Positions 1 through 8,020 of a stretch of DNA of 64,000 nt are shown piece by piece. The stretch is from Pedobacter sp. Lineage in GTDB: Bacteria; Bacteroidota; Bacteroidia; Sphingobacteriales; Sphingobacteriaceae. The stretch covers positions 186,001 through 250,000 of the forward strand of contig JAVHXV010000001.1 in assembly GCA_031119475.1 (NCBI GenBank). The letters are read 5' to 3'. Every line of letters begins with the position of its first letter. The stretch's first letter is position 1. Both the position numbers and the translations under genes were made by a program. The notes beneath the pieces were generated by a model that was not told where the DNA came from, did not search any database, and was given only the letters and a program-made list of their open reading frames with translations.

Positions 1-867
1 AAAACCTATTGGAAAGAATCGCCATTCTGCCAGCAACTGATCAAAGACCTGAACGTAGGCGATGAACATGGACTGCAAAGCTATTTTATCCAACGGATCG
101 AAAAATACCTGAATGCTAAGGGAAGGTCGATTATAGGATGGGATGAAATCCTAGAAGGCGGATTGGCACCGAATGCTACCGTGATGTCGTGGAGAGGGGA
201 AAAAGGTGGCATTGAAGCGGCACAGCAGAACCACAATGTAATCATGACCCCGGGCTCTGGTGGCCTCTACATCGACCATCGTCAATCTAATTCGCCTGAT
301 GAGCCTTTGTCTATCGGCGGACTGGCACCTTATACCAAATTGTATGCCTATGATCCTGTTCCAAAAGTACTGACTGCCGATCAGCAGAAATACATCATCG
401 GTGTACAGGCAAACATGTGGACAGAATATATGGAAACCCCGGCAAGGGTAGAGTATCAGCTTTTTCCAAGGATATATGCCCTGGCAGAGATTGCGTGGAG
501 CCCAATTGATAAAAAAGACCTGACGAATTTTGTGGAGCAAAGGGTTCCGGTACATTTGGCAAAATTAGATGGAACGGGTACCAACTATTGGGTGCCAACC
601 CCGCTTGGCCAGCCAGAGGGAACAGTGAAGGGCGGAGATTTTTCGGTTTCGCTCAAAACGCCTATTCCTGGAGCAAAGATATTCTATACTCTAGATGGTT
701 TTAGGCCATCGGAAAATACCACGCCATACGTTTCAGAACTTAAGATCAATGTACCGCAGGGGCAGAAAAAATCATTGAAGACCATTGTTATTATGCCGAG
801 CGGAAAACGCAGCGTGGTTACAGAAACGGTATTTAACAATGGTGCGCCCGAAGTGAAAACAAAATAA
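1..867 (+). CDS. Beta-N-acetylhexosaminidase (GH20), C-terminal part
   Basis: The frame is open from base 1, so the gene starts upstream; 288 codons are visible. GH20 enzymes remove terminal GlcNAc/GalNAc in the periplasm or at the cell surface. Visible residues 46-49 (GWDE) and the following LEGG and MSW segments belong to the late TIM-barrel strands. The MWTEY...R.EYQLFPR...ALAEIAWSP block, which carries substrate-binding Trp residues, is also present. The catalytic Asp-Glu pair would lie outside the window. From about visible residue 211 a chitobiase/FN3-associated module follows (PIPGAKIFYTLDG), as in the complete GH20 at 52459-54744, so the two are architectural paralogues. Family assignment is firm; the exact substrate is not known. 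Confidence 0.93.
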   Translation, partial: KTYWKESPFCQQLIKDLNVGDEHGLQSYFIQRIEKYLNAKGRSIIGWDEILEGGLAPNATVMSWRGEKGGIEAAQQNHNVIMTPGSGGLYIDHRQSNSPDEPLSIGGLAPYTKLYAYDPVPKVLTADQQKYIIGVQANMWTEYMETPARVEYQLFPRIYALAEIAWSPIDKKDLTNFVEQRVPVHLAKLDGTGTNYWVPTPLGQPEGTVKGGDFSVSLKTPIPGAKIFYTLDGFRPSENTTPYVSELKINVPQGQKKSLKTIVIMPSGKRSVVTETVFNNGAPEVKTK

Positions 868-892
868 TCGATCGAACTAACCAGAACAAACC

Positions 893-1504
893 ATGAAATT
901 GAACGCAATCAGATGCATGATCTTCATTTTAGGCTGTAGTTTAGCAATTGCGGCCTGCACAGATAGAGATGCGGCAAGTACACCGGCAAAAACCGAAAAG
1001 ACAACGGCTAAATCGGCCAATCCATTTCCTTTTTATAAGCATATCGAAATCAAGCCAGGCTATCATTTTGAAGTAGTGAGTTGGGGAAAGGGCATCGATA
1101 CCCTTGGCGGCTATCTGATTTTGATGTCTGACTCGGTCAGGAACAATTATCGGTCGGTTGCTGGCGAGCGGAAGGGCATCATTACCGATGCCTGGAACAT
1201 GGACCTCGATAACGATGGAAACCCAGAACTCTACATCCAATATGTAGTCAGGAAAAATGTAAGCGATCTCAATGTCTATGAATTTTCTGGCAATAGCTTT
1301 GATAAGATCAGTTTTCCAGGCCTAAATAGCAACCTGAAGAAAAACTACCAGGGCAACGACAAGTTTTTCATCAAAAGCGGTGAATTGTATCGTTCTGTAC
1401 CGATTGTAGAGACCGATAGCAACAAAACGACCACCTTGATCAAGACCATCAAGTATCGATTGAGCGGCAACAGTTTTAGTACGAGCGAAGTAGTTGAGCG
1501 CTAA
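893..1504 (+). CDS. Hypothetical lipoprotein with a D-x-D-x-D-G repeat
   Basis: 203 aa. The N-terminus is a lipoprotein signal ending in LAIAAC with the lipobox Cys at residue 22. A 30-residue Thr/Ala/Lys linker follows, then a globular part. Around residues 102-114 it has a MDLDNDGNPEL segment, which resembles the calcium-binding loop of VCBS/FG-GAP repeats, followed by ELYIQYV. It starts 25 bp after the GH20 gene on the same strand, so co-transcription is likely. I do not recognise a specific family; a membrane-anchored accessory to the glycosidase is possible but unproven. Confidence 0.8.
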   Translation: MKLNAIRCMIFILGCSLAIAACTDRDAASTPAKTEKTTAKSANPFPFYKHIEIKPGYHFEVVSWGKGIDTLGGYLILMSDSVRNNYRSVAGERKGIITDAWNMDLDNDGNPELYIQYVVRKNVSDLNVYEFSGNSFDKISFPGLNSNLKKNYQGNDKFFIKSGELYRSVPIVETDSNKTTTLIKTIKYRLSGNSFSTSEVVER

Positions 1505-1507
1505 TCG

Positions 1508-2062
1508 CTAGCCGCCAACCCGATCCAGTTCCACCCTGAAAAACTCATCCCAACGGTCCTGCGCACTGAGGTTTTGGCCATGGTTGGTCTCGCTATCATA
1601 TCGGCTTTGCATATCGCTATAATATTTCCCAATGCGGTTTGCCGTGGTCTGGATCAGGCGTTTATAGTTGGAAGGCGTGTATTTTTGATTCCTGATCTGG
1701 GTCTCTCCATCCTTTAACAGGATAAAGTTAATGTACACATGGCCCTGCTCATGGTTGAGCAATTGCCTGCTCACTTTTCGGTTACGGATGCGGTCTGATT
1801 TGACCCAGGATTTTTCGGGAACCACGGCACCATAAAATTTAAAATCGATGTGCAGGTGGTTATTCCTGACCGTAGCGCTATAGCTGTAGTGCCAATTGGT
1901 AACGGTTAGCGCGGCATAGGGAGAGAGTTCATCAGGCTTTGCCAAAAAGTGGGTGTCCCAATCTATTTCTTCTGGCTGTATGCGATCTTGCGCCTTAAAG
2001 CCCCATAACAATAAAAGGACAAGTACAGCTAAACTTCCGGATTTAACGATCATGTTCTTCAT
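1508..2062 (-). CDS. DUF922-like secreted HExxH protein (putative Zn protease)
   Basis: 184 aa with an N-terminal hydrophobic segment (LAVLVLLLLWGF) serving as signal peptide or anchor. The core reads W-H-Y-S-Y...KSWVK...LLNHEQGHVYI. HEQGH at residues 104-108 matches the HExxH zinc motif, and the surrounding LLxHEQGH pattern is typical of DUF922 proteins, annotated as predicted secreted zinc proteases. It converges with the lipoprotein gene at 1504 with only 3 bp between them. No substrate can be inferred and activity is not established for the family. Confidence 0.75.
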   Translation of the reverse strand: MKNMIVKSGSLAVLVLLLLWGFKAQDRIQPEEIDWDTHFLAKPDELSPYAALTVTNWHYSYSATVRNNHLHIDFKFYGAVVPEKSWVKSDRIRNRKVSRQLLNHEQGHVYINFILLKDGETQIRNQKYTPSNYKRLIQTTANRIGKYYSDMQSRYDSETNHGQNLSAQDRWDEFFRVELDRVGG

Positions 2063-2128
2063 TGACAGCTATAGAACGAAAGCCGTGCCAAAATATTGGC
2101 CCATTCTAAAATCAGGCCGATTGTCCCT

Positions 2129-2722
2129 TCAGAATTGGCCGCCGATCCGCTCAAACTTTTCGATCAGGAGTGCAATCCTTTCCTTATCACGCTTAATGAC
2201 GGCTTTTCTGACCAGCGTTGAGCAAAATATCATCCACCCAAAGCTTAAGGCAACGGTCAGTACCTGGGTCCAAAAATTGAGGTAGGACAACATCTCGTAA
2301 AAATACAGGACCATGCCCAAGGACAGGGCAATGGCATAAAACCAGTACAAGCGGTTGTGCAGGGCAAAACGGGTAAGCTGATAGCGTTTTAGGTTTTTGA
2401 TAAACTCATTCGGATTGGCCGTAAAATCGCTATTGGCAATCATGCGATGGTTGTTATAGAGGATGATGGTATAGACGCCCACGACAATAATGATGATGCT
2501 GATGCCCACATGTGTGGTCCAGACCTGAAAATCAAAGAATAACCACAGGGCCGCAAATGCCAAAAAGCTCAAGCTCATGCCCACCAGGTTGAGCAGTGAT
2601 TTCGTACGCATGCCCGACACCTCTTTTTTGGCCTGTTTGAGCATTTCGTCTGCCGAAATAGAAACGTCGACCGTGTGTTTAGCCCTTGCCCAAATTTCTG
2701 CTATATGATCAAATTCTTGCAT
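2129..2722 (-). CDS. Four-helix membrane protein paired with ECF sigma factor
   Basis: 197 aa. A soluble N-terminal part of about 42 residues (including ISADEMLKQAKKEVSG) is followed by four predicted membrane spans at about 43-63, 70-90, 122-142 and 148-168, then a charged C-terminal tail (RDKERIALLIEKFERIGG). It overlaps the 3' end of the sigma factor gene by 14 bp, so the two are translationally coupled. Position and topology suggest a membrane anti-sigma factor, but no ZAS motif or FecR domain is visible. That role is inference. Confidence 0.75.
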   Translation of the reverse strand: MQEFDHIAEIWARAKHTVDVSISADEMLKQAKKEVSGMRTKSLLNLVGMSLSFLAFAALWLFFDFQVWTTHVGISIIIIVVGVYTIILYNNHRMIANSDFTANPNEFIKNLKRYQLTRFALHNRLYWFYAIALSLGMVLYFYEMLSYLNFWTQVLTVALSFGWMIFCSTLVRKAVIKRDKERIALLIEKFERIGGQF

Positions 2723-3206
2723 GCTGATTGTATATTTCGGTCAACTTTTGTTTTATACGGTGGATCTTAACACGTAGATTGCCTTCACTGATGCCAGAAA
2801 TTTCTGCAATCTCATTGTAGGGCAGTTCATCTAATACCATGGTGATGATCAAACGGTCATTTTCTTCCAATTGTGAAATGGATTTATAGAGCAATGCCAC
2901 CTGCTCATTTTTTTCCGAAAACTCTTCAACCCTGTTTTCGATGATATTTTCTGTAAGTTCATCTTTTGCCTGGCGCTTTTCTGAACGGAGGTAGGTAAGG
3001 CAGGTATTCACCGCGATCCGATAGATCCATGTCGATATCAGTGATTTGTTCCTGAACTTGTCCAGGTTCTGCCAGACCTTTAGGAAGGTTTCCTGCAAAA
3101 GGTCGTTTGCAGAGTCTTTATCGCCGGTGTAACCATAGCATAAGTGAAAAATCTTCTTTGAGTTTTTATCGAAAATTTCCTTAAATAAAATATCCCGTTG
3201 ACTCAC
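2709..3206 (-). CDS. ECF-type RNA polymerase sigma factor
   Basis: 165 aa, a normal ECF length. Region 2 is clear (DSANDLLQETFLKVWQNLDKF...STWIYRIAVNTCL) and region 4 ends with a helix-turn-helix (YNEIAEISGISEGNLRVKIHRIKQKL). A variable linker (KDELTENIIENRVEEF) separates them. It is the promoter-proximal gene of a two-gene unit with the membrane protein at 2129-2722. The signal it responds to and its target promoters are not evident. It is distinct from the FecR-linked sigma factor at 62397. Confidence 0.92.
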   Translation of the reverse strand: MSQRDILFKEIFDKNSKKIFHLCYGYTGDKDSANDLLQETFLKVWQNLDKFRNKSLISTWIYRIAVNTCLTYLRSEKRQAKDELTENIIENRVEEFSEKNEQVALLYKSISQLEENDRLIITMVLDELPYNEIAEISGISEGNLRVKIHRIKQKLTEIYNQHARI

Positions 3207-3316
3207 TTAATTGAGGTGTTAATTAGGCGTTAGAATGGTTAAAGTTAGTTTTGTTACGCCCAAATATGTAAAATAACTCATGCTTTATCAACAAAGTTTA
3301 TAGAATAATTTAATTA

Positions 3317-3330
3317 TCGTAGTTTTACAT
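3317..3330 (+). promoter_or_regulatory. Probable promoter -7 region with a partial BlaI-type half-site
   Basis: ATTATCGTAGTTTTAC lies about 40 bp before the symporter start. It is identical over these bases to the minus-strand operator/-7 region in front of the GLPGLI gene at 11763. One TCGTA half-site (3317-3321) and the TAGTTTTA -7-like box (3320-3327) are kept. The second half-site is degenerate (TACAT) and the third is missing. It is probably a promoter; repressor control is doubtful. Confidence 0.35.
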
Positions 3331-3356
3331 CCTGTATTAAAAACCAAAAACCTGAA

Positions 3357-4742
3357 ATGTCGAATAAGAACAGACTTACACTTTTTATTTTTCTTGCGCT
3401 TGTATTGGGTATTGCGGTAGGTTACTACCTGAACGTTGAACATTTCAACCAGAAAAACAATGCCATCACTACTGCTGATGCACAGGTCAAAAAGATCGAA
3501 ATTCAAATGGGCAAGCTCAGCGATACCACGGTAAGCGAATATGCGGTATTGAAGTCCCAAAAAACCGAACAGGTAAAAATCCGCAAGGAAAACGAAACGG
3601 CAAGGGAGAAAAGCCTAGAGCCGCTGACCTTATTGAGCGACATCTTTCTCAGGTTGATCAAAATGATTGTGGCACCTTTGGTTTTTACTACGCTGGTGGT
3701 TGGCGTGGCCAAAGTTGGCGACATTAAAGCGGTAGGCCGCATTGGTGGAAAAACGATGCTCTGGTTTATCAGTGCTTCTTTGCTTTCGCTCCTATTGGGC
3801 ATGCTGCTCGTTAACCTCTGGAAACCGGGCGAAGCCATGAACCTGCCACTTCCGAGCAGCCATACAGAGACGGGTATTAAGGCCACAGCGCTTTCTGTTA
3901 AGGATTTCATCTCGCACATTGTGCCAAAAAGCTTTGCCGAGGCCATGGCCACCAACGAAATCTTACAGATCGTGATCTTTTCGCTGTTTTTTGGTGTAGC
4001 TACCGCTGCTGTCGGCGAAAAAGGAAAGGCCGTGATCGAGTTTTTCGACTCCGTAGCGCATATCATCTTAAAAGTGACCGGTTACGTCATGAACTTTGCA
4101 CCATTTGCCGTATTCGGTGCCATGGCGGCGATTGTTGCCAAGCAGGGGATCAGTGTACTGTCTACCTATGCCCTGTTTATTGGAGAATTTTATTCAGGAA
4201 TGCTTATTCTTTGGGTGTTGCTGATCTTGGTTGGCTACCTAATTTTAAAAGGCCGCATTTTTAACCTCATCAACAGGATGAAAGAGCCTGTCATGCTTGC
4301 CTTTAGTACGGCCAGCAGCGAGGCAGCCTATCCACGTACCTTGCTGCAGCTGGAACGTTTCGGTTGCAAAGACAAGATTGTAAGCTTTGTGCTGCCCTTG
4401 GGCTATTCATTTAACTTGGATGGCTCCATGTTGTACATGACTTTCGCCTCCATTTTTATTGCCCAATGCTATGGCATACACTTGCCGCTAGACAAGCAGC
4501 TGACCATGTTGTTGATCCTGATGCTGACCAGTAAGGGTATTGCCGGCGTACCGCGAGCTTCATTGGTGGTTATTGCGGGTACGATCGCTACGTTTAATAT
4601 TCCCGAAGCCGGATTGGCCTTGCTGATCGGTATCGATCCACTGCTGGATATGGGCAGGTCTGCCACCAATGTTGTCGGAAACAGCATTGCAACGGCTGTA
4701 GTGAGCAAATGGGAAGGGGAGCTGTCGGGGCCTTTAGACTAA
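3357..4742 (+). CDS. Dicarboxylate/amino acid:cation symporter (DAACS family)
   Basis: 461 aa inner-membrane symporter for C4-dicarboxylates or glutamate/aspartate coupled to H+ or Na+. Diagnostic features are the re-entrant loop STASSEAAYPRTL and the NLDGSMLYMTF segment of TM7, with GIAGVPRA and DPLLDMGRSATNVVGN toward the C-terminus. Between TM1 and TM2 there is an extra charged, probably helical stretch of about 60 residues (roughly 28-88), longer than in GltP/DctA. It precedes two small paralogous genes by short spacers, suggesting an operon. Substrate cannot be assigned from sequence alone. Confidence 0.93.
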   Translation: MSNKNRLTLFIFLALVLGIAVGYYLNVEHFNQKNNAITTADAQVKKIEIQMGKLSDTTVSEYAVLKSQKTEQVKIRKENETAREKSLEPLTLLSDIFLRLIKMIVAPLVFTTLVVGVAKVGDIKAVGRIGGKTMLWFISASLLSLLLGMLLVNLWKPGEAMNLPLPSSHTETGIKATALSVKDFISHIVPKSFAEAMATNEILQIVIFSLFFGVATAAVGEKGKAVIEFFDSVAHIILKVTGYVMNFAPFAVFGAMAAIVAKQGISVLSTYALFIGEFYSGMLILWVLLILVGYLILKGRIFNLINRMKEPVMLAFSTASSEAAYPRTLLQLERFGCKDKIVSFVLPLGYSFNLDGSMLYMTFASIFIAQCYGIHLPLDKQLTMLLILMLTSKGIAGVPRASLVVIAGTIATFNIPEAGLALLIGIDPLLDMGRSATNVVGNSIATAVVSKWEGELSGPLD

Positions 4743-4752
4743 TTTGAACGGA

Positions 4753-5265
4753 ATGACAAGTAGGGGAAAGAAAATATTTTTGGCACTTACGGTGATTGTG
4801 CCTTTTCTAATTTATAGCATCATCTATTACGCACCCATCATCAGGAATGCTCCTTTTAAGGCAAAGGAGTTTGTTTCTGTGGAATACAAATGGGGAGTTG
4901 GGCGGCAGTTGGACAATTCCTATAATTCTGCAACCGGTGAATTTAGGTATCTGGATGACCGTGATTCTTTGATCATTGCCCATGTGGAACTTGATGCCAG
5001 GGACAAAAAATACCTCGATAGCAATGCCGATGTGCAGGGATTTTGGAATTTGCCTACCATTGTAGCCAATAGCGAAGCAGATTATAAGCATTCGCGTGCC
5101 GTGCGGTATTACATGAAATTCAATTACCAGAAAAAATCAAAGGAAGTGACCTATCTTTCTGATTTTAACGGAAACGAACGAATGGGCAATGCAGCGGCAA
5201 AAATGCGCAAGATCATCGAACAGCTGATCATCGACAAGGAAAGACAGCAAAAGTCGGCCCAATAG
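4753..5265 (+). CDS. Membrane-anchored hypothetical protein, copy A
   Basis: 170 aa from the ATG at 4753; a TTG at 4744 would add three residues, but the ATG is preferred. One N-terminal membrane span (IFLALTVIVPFLIYSIIYY) anchors a soluble domain outside the cytoplasm. It shares with the next gene an ordered set of motifs: VSVEYKWGVG, YRYLD/FRYLD, DSL, and GFWNLP/GLWELP, so the two arose by tandem duplication. It sits 10 bp after the symporter stop. I do not recognise the family; a symporter-associated role is only positional inference. Confidence 0.75.
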   Translation: MTSRGKKIFLALTVIVPFLIYSIIYYAPIIRNAPFKAKEFVSVEYKWGVGRQLDNSYNSATGEFRYLDDRDSLIIAHVELDARDKKYLDSNADVQGFWNLPTIVANSEADYKHSRAVRYYMKFNYQKKSKEVTYLSDFNGNERMGNAAAKMRKIIEQLIIDKERQQKSAQ

Positions 5266-5274
5266 CGATTGTCC

Positions 5275-5772
5275 ATGAAAATCAAGAAATCCCTCATCGC
5301 CAGCATTGCCATCATCCTGATCGTCGGATTTGGTGGATATTACCTGCTCCAGCTTAAACAGGCACCTTATCCTGTAGCTTCTTTTGTTTCCATCAGCTAT
5401 AAATGGGGAGTGGGGGATACCTTGGCCAATGCGTATGATTCGCAAACCGGAATTTATCGGTATCTTGACAGGAACGATTCGCTGCGGATCGGGAATGTCA
5501 AGCTGAATACGAACAGCCTCATCTATCTGCACAATAAGGCCAATGAAGCAGGGCTTTGGGAACTGCCAGATGTGGTAGACCTCAAAGGGGAGGGCAACGT
5601 AGATTCGGTGCTCCGTTACGAAATGGTATTCACCTATGAGCAGAAGACCAAAAAGATCAGCTTTTATGCCAATTCATTGGATGCACAGCTGCAGGATAAG
5701 ATCAGCAAATTGCAGCAGATCGTAGCGCAGACCATCCAGGAAGCTGAAGAAAGAAATCCAACATTCAAGTAG
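5275..5772 (+). CDS. Membrane-anchored hypothetical protein, copy B
   Basis: 165 aa from the ATG at 5275 (a TTG lies two codons earlier). It has an N-terminal span (SLIASIAIILIVGFGGYYLL) and a soluble domain with SYKWGVG, YRYLDRNDSLRIG and GLWELP, matching copy A motif by motif. The C-terminal 40 residues are predicted helical and charged. It is separated from copy A by 9 bp and is probably the last gene of the symporter operon. Function unknown. Confidence 0.75.
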   Translation: MKIKKSLIASIAIILIVGFGGYYLLQLKQAPYPVASFVSISYKWGVGDTLANAYDSQTGIYRYLDRNDSLRIGNVKLNTNSLIYLHNKANEAGLWELPDVVDLKGEGNVDSVLRYEMVFTYEQKTKKISFYANSLDAQLQDKISKLQQIVAQTIQEAEERNPTFK

Positions 5773-5910
5773 CGGACTGGGCTTTTAAAATCAGGCATAG
5801 CTTTTTATATCCAACCCAACTGAAAGTAGGTATATTGGTGGATTTTGTTCGTGAGATTTGCGTATACGTGCAGATTTGTACTGGAAAAGTGCGCAAATGA
5901 ACCTATTTTA

Positions 5911-5941
5911 CGAACAGTTCCCGAACAAACCCCGAACAGTT
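5911..5941. repeat. Three direct repeats CGAACAnny with exact 11-bp period
   Basis: CGAACAGTT (5911), CGAACAAAC (5922) and CGAACAGTT (5933) are spaced by exactly 11 bp, close to one helical turn. They lie about 110 bp upstream of the blaI-like gene. The layout resembles an operator for a regulator binding one DNA face, but no cognate protein can be named. Confidence 0.45.
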
Positions 5942-6021
5942 ATGGGCGAAAGGCCTGCTCATATTTGCATTGACCGCTTCGGAGATTTAACAAAAATTAA
6001 CGGCCTAACTACTTGATATTC

Positions 6022-6045
6022 TCGTATCTTTACGATATATTCGTA
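6022..6045. promoter_or_regulatory. BlaI-type operator overlapping the blaI promoter
   Basis: Three half-sites are arranged as TCGTA-N4-TACGA-N5-TCGTA (6022-6026, 6031-6035, 6041-6045), ending 3 bp before the ATG at 6049. The inner TACGA-N5-TCGTA pair is a perfect dyad. The segment TATCTTTA between half-sites fits a Bacteroidota -7 box (TAnnTTTG), so bound repressor would cover the promoter. The same layout recurs at 11795-11818 and 15137-15160. This points to autoregulation by the adjacent BlaI-family protein. Confidence 0.75.
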
Positions 6046-6048
6046 ACT

Positions 6049-6414
6049 ATGGAAAAATTAACTTTGCAGGAAGAAGAAGCGATGCTTGCCATTTGGCAGG
6101 TGAAGGTGGGTTTTATCAAGGATTTTATGGATGCTTTGCCCGAGCCTAAACCACCCTATACAACTTTGGCTTCGACAGTTAAGAATCTGGAGCGGAAGGG
6201 CTTTCTGAAAAGCGAACGTTTTGCGAATGCCATTCGCTACAGTCCCAAAGTTAAGGAAGTAGAATATAAGAAGCGTTTCATGAATGGCTTTGTGAACAAT
6301 TATTTCCAAAGTTCCTATAAAGAGTTGGTTGCTTTTTTTGCCAAGGATAATAAAATCAGTACCGAAGAACTCAAAGAGATCATTAACCTTATCGAGAACC
6401 CTGATCAAAAATGA
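6049..6414 (+). CDS. BlaI/MecI/CopY-family transcriptional repressor
   Basis: 121 aa from the ATG at 6049. Earlier in-frame Met codons fall in the operator and are rejected. It has a winged-helix N-terminus (LTLQEEEAMLAIWQV...PYTTLASTVKNLERKGFL) followed by the wing (AIRYSPKV) and a helical dimerisation tail (ISTEELKEIINLIEN), the normal BlaI/MecI order and length. BlaI proteins repress target operons as dimers and are inactivated by proteolysis set off by a partner BlaR1-type protease, which is encoded 1 bp downstream here. Matching operators in front of the GLPGLI genes suggest they are its regulon. Confidence 0.93.
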   Translation: MEKLTLQEEEAMLAIWQVKVGFIKDFMDALPEPKPPYTTLASTVKNLERKGFLKSERFANAIRYSPKVKEVEYKKRFMNGFVNNYFQSSYKELVAFFAKDNKISTEELKEIINLIENPDQK

Positions 6415-6415
6415 T

Positions 6416-7885
6416 ATGCCACATCTTTTTATCCTGCTCCTGAAGATAAACCTGGTATTGGTCCTTTTTGCTGCGGCCTATTACCTGATCTTGCGCCGGT
6501 TGACCTTTTACACGATCAATCGTGCTTTTCTGGTCTTTGGCATTTTATTTTCTTCTGTTTATCCATTCATTAACCTAACGGATTTTTTTCATCGCCAAAA
6601 GCAGATCAACCAGAAAATGGTGGCATTTGTGCCCCAACTGAACCAAAAGGTAAATGAACTGGTGCCTGCTAACTTTATCACCTCAAACTGGGGCATCATC
6701 AGCATCCTTTTTTATCTAGGTGTTGTTTTAATGGCATTTCGGTTATTGGTACAATTCTTTTCTTTATATCAGATGCACCGAAAATCGGCTCCAGGAGCCA
6801 TTGCAGATTATAAAGTGCGCATTCTTTCTGAACCCGTCAGTCCGTTTTCGTTCTGGCAGACGGTTTACATCAATCCTTCGCTACATCAGGAAAAAGAGCT
6901 ACAGACCATTTTGGCGCATGAGCAGGTACACGTGAGGCAATGGCATTCGCTTGATATCATTTTGGCCGAGCTGAGCGTAGTATTTTATTGGTTCAATCCA
7001 GGGGTCTGGCTCATGAAAAAGGCTGTAAAGGAAAATCTGGAGTTTATTACCGATCAGAAAATATTAAATAAGGGCATCGATAGGAAGGCTTATCAATACA
7101 GCCTGCTGGATGTAGGGAATTTAAATGCCGCTGTGGCCATTGTCAATAACTTCAATCTTTCTGATCTTAAAAAAAGGATCAAAATGATGAACGTAAAGCG
7201 CTCTTCGCGCCTTACATTAAGTCGGTATCTTTTGATCACGCCTGTTTTGTTGGTCTCCACGCTCGCTTTTACGGTGAGCAAAAAAGATATCAAAAAACAT
7301 TTGATGCCGCTTCGCCAGGTGCTGGTAGACCATCAGCTGATGAGCGCACCCAAAGCAGCTCCGGTAACAACAATTGCTAGTCACCTTAAAAAGAAAAAAA
7401 CTGCTATGGCTGTTCCAAGCCCATCAGACTCGATCCAAAAAATGAAGATTTTGATCAATCATTTGCTGATCAACGACAATGACACCCTGCACATGGTCAC
7501 CTCTGGAGAAATAAAGAATAAGGAAGTTTTTCTAAGGCGCATCGAAGGGATGCCCAAGTTGGTGGCCAGTAGCTATTCCTATCAGACCGACTCGCTTCCT
7601 AAGGGTAGGAGCATTAAAAATGTCCAGTTCAGTTTTAAGACTGGCCAAGCGACGGGCGAACATCCAGATGAAGACAAAGTGGTGGTGGTAAAAGGATATG
7701 GAAGGACAGCCAAAGCAGATAGTACGCTGAGAAGTGGTCAGGTCATCTACTTTTTAAACGGCAAGAGAATTACCGAAGACGAGTTCAAGAACAAAATCTC
7801 TCCAGAAGACCTCAAGAGTGTTACGCTGAGCAAAGAAAAAGTGGTGATGGGGGTAAGGATTGATACGAAAGATAAACCGCTGTAG
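6416..7885 (+). CDS. M56 family (BlaR1-like) membrane metalloprotease with plug-like C-terminus
   Basis: 489 aa from the ATG at 6416, 1 bp after the blaI stop. N-terminal membrane spans (about 5-26, 37-52 and 93-115) precede the zinc motif HEQVH at 168-172. A further Glu at 209 (KENLEF) is a plausible third ligand, and another span lies near 260-280 (LLITPVLLVSTLAFTV). M56 proteases sense an envelope signal and trigger loss of BlaI. The penicillin-binding sensor domain of true BlaR1 is absent. Instead the C-terminal 60 residues (VVVVKGYGR, then VIYFLNGKRI and ISPEDLKSVTL) resemble the plug of SusC-type receptors, as in some Bacteroidota M56 proteins. The inducer is unknown. Confidence 0.9.
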   Translation: MPHLFILLLKINLVLVLFAAAYYLILRRLTFYTINRAFLVFGILFSSVYPFINLTDFFHRQKQINQKMVAFVPQLNQKVNELVPANFITSNWGIISILFYLGVVLMAFRLLVQFFSLYQMHRKSAPGAIADYKVRILSEPVSPFSFWQTVYINPSLHQEKELQTILAHEQVHVRQWHSLDIILAELSVVFYWFNPGVWLMKKAVKENLEFITDQKILNKGIDRKAYQYSLLDVGNLNAAVAIVNNFNLSDLKKRIKMMNVKRSSRLTLSRYLLITPVLLVSTLAFTVSKKDIKKHLMPLRQVLVDHQLMSAPKAAPVTTIASHLKKKKTAMAVPSPSDSIQKMKILINHLLINDNDTLHMVTSGEIKNKEVFLRRIEGMPKLVASSYSYQTDSLPKGRSIKNVQFSFKTGQATGEHPDEDKVVVVKGYGRTAKADSTLRSGQVIYFLNGKRITEDEFKNKISPEDLKSVTLSKEKVVMGVRIDTKDKPL

Positions 7886-7939
7886 TACACCGTCGTGACT
7901 ACAGAGCTACACTGAAGTACACTGACGTGACTTCAGTGT
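7880..7939. repeat. Two tandem hairpins with matching loops after blaR1
   Basis: Hairpin 1 pairs CTGTAGT (7880-7886) with ACTACAG (7898-7904). Hairpin 2 pairs ACACTGAAGT (7909-7918) with ACTTCAGTGT (7930-7939). Both arms are perfect and the 11-nt loops are alike, ACACCGTCGTG and ACACTGACGTG. Each loop can form an inner CAC/GTG stem with one bulged A. The first overlaps the blaR1 stop codon. No U tract follows, so this is not a classical terminator. Confidence 0.6.
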
Positions 7940-7943
7940 TACG

Positions 7944-8020
7944 CACCTCATCACCTCATCACCTCATCACCTCATCACCTCATCATCTAATCAGCTAATC
8001 AACTAACCAACCAAATAACT
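7944..8020. repeat. 8-bp tandem repeat (CACCTCAT) and degenerate continuation
   Basis: About five copies of the 8-bp unit CACCTCAT run from 7944 and decay into CTAATCAG/CTAACCAA words up to about 8020. They lie between convergent transcription units and are non-coding. A 7-bp inverted repeat AAGTCCC/GGGACTT (8049-8055, 8071-8077) follows and may act as a weak transcription end signal for the barrel gene. The rest of 8078-8149 shows nothing recognisable. Confidence 0.7.

Noticed and set aside
7944..7986. CRISPR-like array from evenly spaced repeats
   Set aside because: The units are 8 bp and contiguous with no spacers, so this is a simple tandem repeat.
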